A DNA stretch of 64,000 bases, from NCBI RefSeq assembly GCF_001905345.1, contig NZ_LFBV01000004.1:310001-374000 (forward strand), in the 5' to 3' direction. The position numbers were made by a program, and so were the translations under genes. Shown piece by piece: positions 37,594 to 45,135 of this stretch. This DNA is from Streptomyces uncialis (GTDB taxonomy: Bacteria > Actinomycetota > Actinomycetes > Streptomycetales > Streptomycetaceae). Below the pieces are notes generated by a model. The model did no database searches, was not told the DNA's origin, and saw only the letters and a list, made by a program, of their open reading frames with translations. How positions within the stretch are numbered: the stretch's first letter is position 1; every line of letters begins with the position of its first letter.

Positions 37594-38090
37594 GCGCAGT
37601 TCCCCGCGCCCCTGGATGCTGCCCCCTTGCGGTCGCTCTCCGGGTGCGGGTCGGTCCTCATTTTTGCGCAGTTCCCCGCGCCCCTTTGGGGGCGCCCACC
37701 TGGGGTTGTTTTTCACCCTCCTCCTCGTGCAGTCGCATGGCTGCGGGAGGGGGTGGGCGGGAATCTCTGCTCGCAGACTCCGATGCTCTTCAGTCGGGCA
37801 AGGTCACGTCGTGCCGAGCGTGTCGGATCGAGGACGGAGAATCCCGACCGGCCCCGACCCAAAGGACCGGCAGAACGCGCCCCAAAGGGGCGCGGGGAAC
37901 TGCGCGAAACCACCGAGCGACGGCACAGGAACGAAGTGCGTCCTGCCGGACAGACCTGGGAAGCGCAAGCGAAGGCGACCCGCGGGGAACTGCGCGAAAC
38001 CCACGAGTGACGGCACAGGAACGAAGTGCGTCCAGCACACGAAACCCACGAGCGACGGCACAGGAACAAGTGCGTCCAGCACGCGAAACC
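37594..38090. repeat. Cluster of Streptomyces-type intergenic repeats
   Basis: The motif GCGCAGTTCCCCGCGCCCCT occurs at 37594-37613 and 37666-37685. Its exact reverse complement is at 37886-37905 and a 15-bp part of it at 37981-37995. Next to the inverted copies, a unit of about 45 bp containing CGACGGCACAGGAACGAAG recurs at about 37905, 37995 and 38040, and a fourth copy begins at 38083. The same element family is common between genes of many Streptomyces. The 578-bp gap 37538-38115, between convergent genes, holds no supported gene. Confidence 0.85.
37876..37894. terminator. Perfect 8-bp GC hairpin between convergent genes
   Basis: CGCGCCCC-AAA-GGGGCGCG forms a compact stem with a 3-base loop. 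A related hairpin, GCGCCCC-TTTG-GGGGCGC, lies at 37678-37695. Both flank the repeat cluster and lie between the ferredoxin (plus) and phosphotransferase (minus) ends, so they may act as a bidirectional termination zone. No long T-run follows. Confidence 0.5.
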
Positions 38091-38115
38091 AAGGGACGGA
38101 AGCCAGGACGACCCG

Positions 38116-39072
38116 TTAGAACGGGTGCCAACGCACTGATTCGTCACCGTCCCGCAGGGACCCCACCCGGCGGCGGAACTCCGCGAGCGCCCCCGCATTG
38201 GCCGGGGCATGCTGCGCGACCCACGCACAGCTCGCAGTCTCCCGCGCGCCCCGCAACACCCCGCAGCCGTCCCACTCCCGCACATCCCAGCCGTACGCGT
38301 CGGTGAACGCGTCGTACTCATGGCCGGGCAGGCCGTAGCGGTCGTGGGACAGGGCCATGACCACCAGATCGTGTTCGCGGAAGTCGTGGGCGAAGGTCTC
38401 CAGATCGACCAGGACCGGCCCGTCCGGGCCGACATGGACATTGCGGGGGAGCGCGTCACCATGGATCGGCCCCGGGACGAGCCGAGGGGTGAGCGCGGCG
38501 GCGGCCGCCGCGAAACCGTCCCGCCGCTCCCGCAGATACGCGGCGTCGGCCGGATCGATCGCGTCACCGGCCAGCCGCAGCCAGCGTTCCACCCCGCCCA
38601 GCAGCTCACGGCGGGGCAGCTCGATCTCCGGGGAGGGAAGGGAGTGCACCCTGCGCAGCAGCGTCGCGAGGTCACGTCCGCCCGCGGGCCGGACCGCGTC
38701 GGGCAGTCGCCACCACACGGTCACGGGATGCCCGTCGACCAGCAGCGGATCGGGACGCGCCGCACGGACCGCGGGTACGTCCGCCGAGGCCAGCCAGGCC
38801 GCGACGGCCAGTTCCCGGCGGGCCCGCGCCAGCAGTTCGGCGCCGCGGCCCACCTTGACCACGAGGTCGCCCGCCGCGAAGACCGCGTTCTCACCGAGCG
38901 CCAGCAGCTCGGCGCCCGCAGCGCCCGTACCGGGCCAGGTTCCCGTACCGGGCCAGGTTCCCGTACCGCCCGGGCCACCGATCCCACCGGGGCCCGTGTC
39001 CGTACCTCCGCCGCCGTCGGCGGGCAGTACCCGCGCGGCCTCCAGCACCTCGCGCGCCCGCGCCTCGTCCAT
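38116..39072 (-). CDS. APH-type phosphotransferase / aminoglycoside-phosphotransferase-fold kinase
   Basis: A 318-residue protein from the ATG at 39072 with GGAGGG upstream. After a Gly/Thr-rich insert near residues 20-50, the kinase fold shows LVVKVGR (ATP-site Lys), the catalytic loop GPIHGDALPRNV and the metal motif LVDLETFAH. It phosphorylates a small molecule of unknown identity. The insert is built by an 18-bp tandem repeat (38924-38968) that encodes TWPGTG twice, so its length may vary between strains. Confidence 0.82.
   Translation of the reverse strand: MDEARAREVLEAARVLPADGGGGTDTGPGGIGGPGGTGTWPGTGTWPGTGAAGAELLALGENAVFAAGDLVVKVGRGAELLARARRELAVAAWLASADVPAVRAARPDPLLVDGHPVTVWWRLPDAVRPAGGRDLATLLRRVHSLPSPEIELPRRELLGGVERWLRLAGDAIDPADAAYLRERRDGFAAAAAALTPRLVPGPIHGDALPRNVHVGPDGPVLVDLETFAHDFREHDLVVMALSHDRYGLPGHEYDAFTDAYGWDVREWDGCGVLRGARETASCAWVAQHAPANAGALAEFRRRVGSLRDGDESVRWHPF
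38924..38968. repeat. 18-bp tandem repeat inside the phosphotransferase gene
   Basis: CCCGTACCGGGCCAGGTT occurs exactly at 38924-38941 and 38942-38959, followed by a partial third copy. It is in frame (18 = 6 codons) and duplicates the hexapeptide TWPGTG. Confidence 0.9.
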
Positions 39073-39273
39073 CCCCGACCCTCCGCCGAACCGACCTGAC
39101 CGCACCGCGTCCGCGTTCCGGGACCGGCGCCGGGCGCAAGTGTCGCATTCGGCCTGTTCGCGGGGTTCACAAGGGCCAGCGGGGCGTCTTGACGAGGTCC
39201 GCCGGCGACAGCACGATGGCCGGGGCCGCCGCCGTGGGCGGACCGGACGAGGCCCCCGGAAGGAGCCGGACCG

Positions 39274-40209
39274 GTGACACTGGCGCCCCCGACGGAACGG
39301 GCCGAGCGGGCCGGGCCCACCCCCGGCAGGTCCCGGCGCCGTCCGGATCACGGTGCGTGGTTCCTGGTACTGCCCGCGCTGATCCCCATCCTCGTGCTCA
39401 GTGTCGGTCCGCTGCTCTACGGGATCGCGCTGGCGTTCACCGACGCGCAGTCCGGCCGGACCCGGTCCACGCAGTGGATCGGGACGCTGAACTTCCGGGA
39501 TCTGCTCCAAGACACGCTGTTCTGGGAATCGTTCCGGATCGGGCTGGTGTGGGCTGTCGGGGTGACGATCCCCCAGTTCGTGCTCGCGCTCGGGCTGGCG
39601 CTGCTGCTGAACGAGCGGCTGCGGCTGCGGTGGCTGGCACGGGCGCTGGCGATCATCCCCTGGGCGATGCCGGAGGTCGTCGTCGGCATCATATGGCGCC
39701 TCGTCTACCACCCCGACGCGGGCGTCCTCAACGAGACCCTGCGGGATCTGGGGCTCGGCGACGGCCGGGACTGGCTCACCGGGCTGGCCACGGCACTGCC
39801 CGCGGTGATCCTCGTCGGGATCTGGGCGGGCATGCCGCAGACCACGGTCGTGCTGCTCGCCGGGCTCCAGAACACCCCGCGCGAACTCCACGAGGCGGCG
39901 GCGATGGACGGCGCCGGTGCCTGGCGCCGCTTCCGGACGGTCACGTGGCCGGCGTTGCGCCCGATCGCGCTGGCCGTCTCCGCGCTCAACCTCATTTGGA
40001 ACTTCAACGCCTTCGCCCTGGTCTATGTACTGACCGCGGGGGGTCCCGGCGGCCGGACCCGGCTCCCGATGCTGTTCGCGTACGAGGAGGCCTTCCGGTA
40101 CGGGCAGTTCGGGTACGCGGCCGCGATGGGCTGTGTGATGGTGGCGCTGATCGCGGTGCTGCTCGCGCTGTATCTGGTGGGGCGGCTGCGGGAGGGTGGC
40201 GACCGATGA
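39274..40209 (+). CDS. Sugar ABC importer permease, MalF-like
   Basis: A 311-residue membrane protein with about six transmembrane helices from residue 28 on. The cytoplasmic EAA loop HEAAAMDGAGAWRRFRTVTWP, near 209-229, contacts the ATPase. It begins with a GTG after GGAAGGAG. It overlaps the second permease by 4 bp (ATGA) and is the first gene of a permease-permease-binding protein operon. The divergent phosphotransferase gene starts about 200 bp upstream. Confidence 0.92.
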   Translation: MTLAPPTERAERAGPTPGRSRRRPDHGAWFLVLPALIPILVLSVGPLLYGIALAFTDAQSGRTRSTQWIGTLNFRDLLQDTLFWESFRIGLVWAVGVTIPQFVLALGLALLLNERLRLRWLARALAIIPWAMPEVVVGIIWRLVYHPDAGVLNETLRDLGLGDGRDWLTGLATALPAVILVGIWAGMPQTTVVLLAGLQNTPRELHEAAAMDGAGAWRRFRTVTWPALRPIALAVSALNLIWNFNAFALVYVLTAGGPGGRTRLPMLFAYEEAFRYGQFGYAAAMGCVMVALIAVLLALYLVGRLREGGDR

Positions 40210-41129
40210 CACGGGACCCTGTGACACACGCGGTGAGGGAAGGGCCGGTCACCGGCGGGCGGGTGCGGCCCGGGAAGCGCCGGCCGGTGCGGCGCCGGGG
40301 CGGGGCCCGGCTCCGGCGGGCCGGACAGTACGCGGCGCTGCTGGCGTATCTGGTGTTCCTCGCCTTCCCGTTCGTCTGGCTGATCTCGACGGCCTTCAAA
40401 CCGCCGCGTGAGCTGGGCGGACTGCACCCCGGCTGGCTGCCCGACGATCCGACGCTCGCGAATTTCCGGCAGGCCTTCGACGAGCAGCCGCTGTTGCGCG
40501 CGGGGCTCAACTCGTTCGTCGCGGCGTTCTGCGCGGCGCTGGTGGCGGTCGTGCTGGCGACCCCGATGGCGTATGTGATGGCCCGGCGGAAGACGGTACT
40601 GGCGCGGGCGGCGACGGGATGGGTGGTGGTGAGCCAGGCGTTCCCGTTCGTCCTGGTCATCATTCCGCTGTTCCTGGTGCTGCGTGAACTGCGGCTGGTC
40701 AACTCCGTACCGGGCCTGATCCTCGTGTACGTGGTGTGGGCCCTGCCCTTCGCGCTGTGGATGCTCGTCGGATACGTCCGTGCCGTGCCGCCCGAACTGG
40801 AGGAGGCCGCAGCGGTCGACGGGGCGAGACGGGCGCGGACCCTGGTGTCGGTGGTGGCGCCGCTGCTGGCGCCGGGGATCGTGGCGACCGCGCTGTTCGC
40901 CTTCATCAGCGCGTGGAACGAGTTCTTCTTCGCGCTGGTGCTGCTGAAGACACCCGAGCGGCAGACCCTGCCGGTGGTGCTGACGCACTTCATCGGGGCG
41001 GAGGGCGCGGCGGATCTCGGTCCGCTGGCCGCAGCGGCGTTCCTCGCCACGATCCCCTCGCTGGTCATCTTCGCGCTGATCCAGAAGCGGATCACCGGCG
41101 GGATGATGGCCGGGGCGGTGAAGAGCTGA
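40206..41129 (+). CDS. Sugar ABC importer permease, MalG-like
   Basis: A 307-residue membrane protein. After an Arg-rich N-terminus of about 40 residues come six helices and the EAA loop EEAAAVDGARRARTLVSVVAPLLAPG. The C-terminus has the usual ALIQKRITGGMMAGAVKS. Translation is coupled to the first permease. No ATP-binding gene is present, so it likely uses a shared MsiK-type ATPase, as is normal for Streptomyces sugar importers. Confidence 0.92.
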   Translation: MTRDPVTHAVREGPVTGGRVRPGKRRPVRRRGGARLRRAGQYAALLAYLVFLAFPFVWLISTAFKPPRELGGLHPGWLPDDPTLANFRQAFDEQPLLRAGLNSFVAAFCAALVAVVLATPMAYVMARRKTVLARAATGWVVVSQAFPFVLVIIPLFLVLRELRLVNSVPGLILVYVVWALPFALWMLVGYVRAVPPELEEAAAVDGARRARTLVSVVAPLLAPGIVATALFAFISAWNEFFFALVLLKTPERQTLPVVLTHFIGAEGAADLGPLAAAAFLATIPSLVIFALIQKRITGGMMAGAVKS

Positions 41130-42460
41130 TGCGGCGCGGCCGTCGGCAGGGGAGGAGCACGGGGAACATGCGCGGGCGTTCGGGGCCGCTCGCGGTCCTC
41201 ACCGTTCTCGCGCTGCTGCTGGGCGGGTGCGCGGGGGACGGGGACGGTACCGGTCCCGACGGCCGGATCACCCTGCGGTTCCAGTCGCTCGCGTGGCAGA
41301 AGGACTCGGTCGACGTCACCAGGGAACTCGTCCGGGAGTGGAACGCGCGCAATCCGCGGGTGCGGGTCAGCTATGTCCAGGGCAGTTGGGACAGCGTCCA
41401 CGACCAGTTGCTGACCTCGTTCGAGGGCGGCGAGGCGCCGGACATCATCCATGACGCCTCGGACGATCTCGCGGACTTCGCGTACGGGGGGTATCTCGCC
41501 GATCTGCGGGGGCTGCTGTCCCGGCGGCTGGAGCGGGACATCCCCCGGCGCAGCTGGGACACGGTGACCTTCGGGGACGGGGTGTACGGCGTGCCGTTCC
41601 TCCAGGAGCCGAAGGTGCTCATCGTCAACGCGGAGCTGCTGGAGCGCTCCGGGGTGCGCGTCCCCACCCCGCAGGAGCCGTGGAGCTGGCCGGAGTTCCG
41701 CGAGGTCACCCGGCGGCTGACCGGGGACGGGGTGCACGGGGTGGGCTGGCCGCTCAGGGAACCGGTCTCCTCCACGCTCAATCTGTCGCTGTCCACCGGC
41801 GGCCGGATGTTCGTCCGGGGAGCGGACGGCAAGGCCAGGGTCACGTTCGGGCCGGGTGACGAGGTGATGCCCCGGACCGTGCGCGACCAGGTGAACGACG
41901 ACCGCAGCGCGGCGCGCACCACCCTCGGGATGGGCGGTTCGGACACGCTGCCGGGCTTCTTCGGCGGGCGCTACGCGATGGTGCCGCTCGGTTTCTCCTA
42001 CCGGCAGCAGATCGTGCAGCAGGCACCGGCCGGGTTCCGCTGGCGGGTCCTCCCGGCGCCTGCCGGGCCGGAAGGACCGGTGCAGGGGGTCAGCCCGCAG
42101 ACGCTGTCGATCGCGGAGGAGAGCCCGCACAAGGAGGAGGCGGCACGGTTCGTCGACTTCCTGCTCCAGCCGCGCAACATGGTCCGGCTGGCGCTCGGTG
42201 ACTGGATGCTGCCCACGGGCGAAGAGGCCCTGCGGGACCCGGCGCTGCGTACCGCCACCCATGGCTGGGCGACCGGTACCGCGCTTGCGGCACATCTGCG
42301 CGCGGCGCCCGCGCCGTCGGTACGGGGCTACCCCGAGTGGAAGGACAAGGTGGCGACACCGGCCTTCCAGGAGTACTACAGCGGTGCCATCGGGCTGGAC
42401 GAACTGCGTCGCAGGCTGGAGCGGGACGGGAACCTGGTGCTGGCGCGCTACCAGCGTTGA
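41129..42460 (+). CDS. Sugar-type ABC importer substrate-binding lipoprotein
   Basis: A 443-residue lipoprotein: Arg-rich N-terminus, hydrophobic core and lipobox LLGGC with C34. The body is a family-1 solute-binding fold (ITLRFQSLAWQKDS, GEAPDIIHDASDDLADFAYGGYLADL, YGVPFLQEPKVLIVNAELLERSG). The start overlaps the permease stop by one base (TGATG); an ATG at 41168 would give a more typical signal peptide. It captures a sugar or oligosaccharide outside the membrane. No transcription factor or glycosidase is adjacent to reveal the sugar. Confidence 0.9.
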   Translation: MRRGRRQGRSTGNMRGRSGPLAVLTVLALLLGGCAGDGDGTGPDGRITLRFQSLAWQKDSVDVTRELVREWNARNPRVRVSYVQGSWDSVHDQLLTSFEGGEAPDIIHDASDDLADFAYGGYLADLRGLLSRRLERDIPRRSWDTVTFGDGVYGVPFLQEPKVLIVNAELLERSGVRVPTPQEPWSWPEFREVTRRLTGDGVHGVGWPLREPVSSTLNLSLSTGGRMFVRGADGKARVTFGPGDEVMPRTVRDQVNDDRSAARTTLGMGGSDTLPGFFGGRYAMVPLGFSYRQQIVQQAPAGFRWRVLPAPAGPEGPVQGVSPQTLSIAEESPHKEEAARFVDFLLQPRNMVRLALGDWMLPTGEEALRDPALRTATHGWATGTALAAHLRAAPAPSVRGYPEWKDKVATPAFQEYYSGAIGLDELRRRLERDGNLVLARYQR

Positions 42461-42462
42461 GC

Positions 42463-42495
42463 GGTCCCGGTCCCGGTCCCGGTCCCGGTCCCGGT
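42463..42495. repeat. GGTCCC hexamer microsatellite
   Basis: Five perfect GGTCCC units and a final GGT follow directly after the binding-protein stop. The following 150 bp are C-rich low complexity (mostly CCCCG runs) without a gene. Confidence 0.9.
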
Positions 42496-42668
42496 TCTGG
42501 GCCCGGGCCCCGACCTCGTCCCCCGCCCGGCCCCGGCCCCCGGCGTCCGACCCCGCCCCCTGGCCGACCCGCGCCCCTCGGAGCCCGCCCCCTGGCTGAC
42601 CCCGCCCCCCTCGCCGCCCCGCCCCCGGCCCCCGCCCCCGGAGTGATCCCCGGCATCCGGGAAACAGA

Positions 42669-42698
42669 TTGGACGAGACGTATCGTCTCACGTATGGT
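42669..42698 (+). promoter_or_regulatory. Promoter and embedded operator of the glycosyltransferase gene
   Basis: TTGGAC (42669-42674) and TATGGT (42693-42698) are separated by 18 bases. Positions 42675-42689 of that spacer are the palindrome GAGACGTATCGTCTC. TATGGT ends 7 bases before the ATG at 42706, predicting a leaderless mRNA. A repressor sitting on the palindrome would block polymerase; TetR-family sites look like this. Confidence 0.7.
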
Positions 42699-42705
42699 TC
42701 CCGGT

Positions 42706-43920
42706 ATGCCTACCCCCCGACCTGCCCATATCGCCATGTTCTCGATCGCGGCCCATGGCCATGTGAACCCGAGCCTCGAAGTGATCAGGGAACTCGTCGC
42801 CCGCGGCCATCGCGTCACCTACGCCATTCCGCCGGCCTTCGCCGAGAAGGTCGCCGCGACCGGCGCGGAACCCCGGCTCTGGAACTCGACCCTGCCCACC
42901 GACGACGAACCGGAGAAGTGGGGCACCGAGCTGATCGACAACATCGAGCCCTTCCTCGCGGACGCCCGGCAGGCGCTGCCGCAGCTGATCGCGGCCTACG
43001 AGGGCGATGAACCGGACCTCGTGCTCTCCGACATCACCGCGTATCCGGCGCGGGTGCTCGCACACCGCTGGGGCGTTCCCCAGGTGCAGCTCTCCCCGAA
43101 CCTCGTCGCGTGGGAGGGGTACGAGGAGGAGGTCGGCCGGCCCATGTTCGAGCCGTTGAAGCAGACCCCGCGCGGCAAGGCGTACTACGACACCTTCGGC
43201 GAATGGCTCACGGAGAACGGGCTCGACCTGTCCGTGGACGACTTCAGCGGCAGGCCCGACCGCAGTCTCGTCCTCATCCCCAAGGTGCTCCAGCCGAACG
43301 CGGACCGGGTCGACGAATCCGTGTACTCCTTCGTCGGCGCCTGCCAGGGCGACCGTGGTGAGCAGGGCGTATGGCACCGGCCCGCCGGTGCGGAGCAGGT
43401 GCTGCTGGTGTCGCTCGGCTCCACCTTCACCAAGGAACCCGGCTTCTACCGTGAGTGCGTGAAGGCGTTCGGGGATCTGCCGGGCTGGCATGTGGTGCTC
43501 CAGATCGGCAAGTTCGTGGACCCTGCGGAGTTGGGCGAGGTGCCCGGCAATGTGGAGGTCCACTCGTGGGTGCCGCAGCTCGCGGTGCTGCGGCAGGCGG
43601 ACGCCTTCATCACCCACGCGGGCGCGGGCGGCAGCCAGGAGGGCCTGGCGACGGGTACCCCGATGGTCGCCGTACCGCAGGCGGTCGACCAGTTCGGCAA
43701 CGCCGACATGCTCCAGGGCCTCGGCGTCGCCCGGCATGTGCCCAAGGCGGAGGCGACCGCCGACACGCTGCGCGCCGCCGTCCTCGACCTGGTGGGCGAC
43801 CCGGAGGTGGCACGCAGGCTCGCGGAGATCCGGGCGGACATGGCGGGTGAGGGCGGGACGAAGCGCGCGGCCGATCTGATCGAGGCGGAGCTGGCCGCCA
43901 CGGCGGCGCGCGAGGGCTGA
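42706..43920 (+). CDS. Macrolide-type glycosyltransferase (MGT/OleD-like)
   Basis: A 404-residue GT1 glycosyltransferase. The N-terminal acceptor domain starts HIAMFSIAAHGHVNPSLEVIRELVARGHRV with the catalytic His near 17. The C-terminal nucleotide-sugar domain has VEVHSWVPQLAVLRQADAFITHAGAGGSQEGLATGTPMVAVPQAVDQ, the PSPG-like donor site. Close relatives move glucose onto macrolides and other phenolic or hydroxyl compounds and inactivate them. The promoter predicts a leaderless start at 42706. Inducible control through the palindrome in the spacer would suit a detoxifying enzyme (inference). Confidence 0.9.
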   Translation: MPTPRPAHIAMFSIAAHGHVNPSLEVIRELVARGHRVTYAIPPAFAEKVAATGAEPRLWNSTLPTDDEPEKWGTELIDNIEPFLADARQALPQLIAAYEGDEPDLVLSDITAYPARVLAHRWGVPQVQLSPNLVAWEGYEEEVGRPMFEPLKQTPRGKAYYDTFGEWLTENGLDLSVDDFSGRPDRSLVLIPKVLQPNADRVDESVYSFVGACQGDRGEQGVWHRPAGAEQVLLVSLGSTFTKEPGFYRECVKAFGDLPGWHVVLQIGKFVDPAELGEVPGNVEVHSWVPQLAVLRQADAFITHAGAGGSQEGLATGTPMVAVPQAVDQFGNADMLQGLGVARHVPKAEATADTLRAAVLDLVGDPEVARRLAEIRADMAGEGGTKRAADLIEAELAATAAREG

Positions 43921-44031
43921 ACGCGAACCCCACGGGCGGTACGGGAAGTCATGGGGCAGACCCCCCTGACCGTGGGCCGCACGGGCCGGAGCGTCCCTGA
44001 GAGGGCCCCCGAGGTCCCCTATCGTGACCTC

Positions 44032-44649
44032 ATGACGACGTACGCGGCGCTGTTACGGGGCATCAACGTGGGCGGCCACCGGAAGGTTCCCATGGCGGAC
44101 CTCCGACGGCTCCTTGAGGACCTCGGGTACGAGAACGTGCGGACGTATCTCCAGAGCGGCAACGCGGTCTTCTCGACCGGTGCGGCGGAGCCGGGCGCTG
44201 CCGGGGCGCCGACCGGTGGCGCCGGGCCCGCCGCCCGCTCCGGTGCCGCCGTCTGCGGGGACACCGACGCCGTAACCGCCGCCCTGGGCAGGGCCGTCGA
44301 GGACCGCTTCGGCTTCGCCGTGGAGATCCTGGTCCGCGCCCACGGATATCTGCGGGCCGTCGTCGAGGACTGCCCCTTCCCGGCCGAGAGCCTGGAGGGA
44401 CGCCAACTGCACGTCACCTACCTCTCGAAGGACGTGGACGAGGACCGTTTCGCGGCGCTGGACCGGGCCGCGTTCCTCCCCGAGGAGTTCCGCGTCGGCG
44501 ACCACGCCCTGTACCTGTACGTCCCCGACGGGCTCGGCCGCTCCCGCCTCGCCGACGCCCTCGCGAAGCCCGCGCTGTGGAAGGGCGTCGTCGCCACGTC
44601 CCGCAACTGGAACACCGTCACCAGACTCATGGAGATGACCCGTGACTGA
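44032..44649 (+). CDS. DUF1697 domain protein
   Basis: A 205-residue protein. The start TTYAALLRGINVGGHRKVPMADLR and the LGYENVRTYLQSGNAVF segment are diagnostic of DUF1697, a small alpha/beta family of unknown role. An Ala/Gly-rich insert lies near 55-75. TATCGT is 6 bases before the ATG and there is no ribosome site, so a leaderless start is possible. The next gene overlaps it by 8 bp. Confidence 0.9.
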   Translation: MTTYAALLRGINVGGHRKVPMADLRRLLEDLGYENVRTYLQSGNAVFSTGAAEPGAAGAPTGGAGPAARSGAAVCGDTDAVTAALGRAVEDRFGFAVEILVRAHGYLRAVVEDCPFPAESLEGRQLHVTYLSKDVDEDRFAALDRAAFLPEEFRVGDHALYLYVPDGLGRSRLADALAKPALWKGVVATSRNWNTVTRLMEMTRD

Positions 44650-45040
44650 CACCCCGTCCGCCGCGGCCGACGCGCTGTCCGCCGTGGACGCCGCCGTCCA
44701 GGGGGAGTTGCGGCTTCTCGACCCGGACGTGCGGCCCTCCCCGGAACTGGTCGGCGCGCTGCTGCACCCCGAGTTCACCGAGATCGGTGCCTCCGGCCGG
44801 CTCTGGGACCGTGACTCCGTCCTCGTCGCACTCGCGGAGCGGCCCGGCAACGGCGTCCGCCCCATCACCACCTCACGGATGCGGGGCGTGCAGCTCACCC
44901 CGGACTGCGTCCACCTCACCTTCGACACCGACAACAACGGCCGCCTCGCCCATCGCAGTTCCGTGTGGCGCCGCACCGAGGCGGGCTGGCGGCTGTACTT
45001 CCACCAGGGCACGCCGTACATCGACGACGAGGAGATCTGA
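44642..45040 (+). CDS. DUF4440 / NTF2-like protein
   Basis: A 132-residue protein from a GTG overlapping the previous gene by 8 bp, so translation is coupled. The pattern (AVQGELRLLDPDVRPSPELVGALLHPEFTEIGASGRLWDRDSV, then WRRTEAGWRLYFHQGT) is the SnoaL/DUF4440 NTF2-like fold. These bind small ligands or act as simple enzymes; no catalytic residues can be assigned. Confidence 0.88.
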   Translation: MTDTPSAAADALSAVDAAVQGELRLLDPDVRPSPELVGALLHPEFTEIGASGRLWDRDSVLVALAERPGNGVRPITTSRMRGVQLTPDCVHLTFDTDNNGRLAHRSSVWRRTEAGWRLYFHQGTPYIDDEEI

Positions 45041-45135
45041 CGGTCCCTTCCCCCGTCCACCCGGGGAGCCCTGCCCCTACGATGTGATCTTCATTCATGG
45101 GGTGCTGGGGAGCGCCCGGGGACAAGGGGATGTGC

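Noticed and set aside
37594..38090. CRISPR array
   Set aside because: Repeats are unevenly spaced, partly inverted and match a known dispersed Streptomyces element; no cas genes are present.
39189..41129. Long frame fusing both ABC permeases as one protein
   Set aside because: The first part is out of frame with the first permease; the ATG at 40206 with a 4-bp overlap gives a standard two-gene layout.
40004..42691. 895-codon minus-strand frame opposite the sugar importer
   Set aside because: No recognisable domains, and the importer genes on the plus strand are intact.
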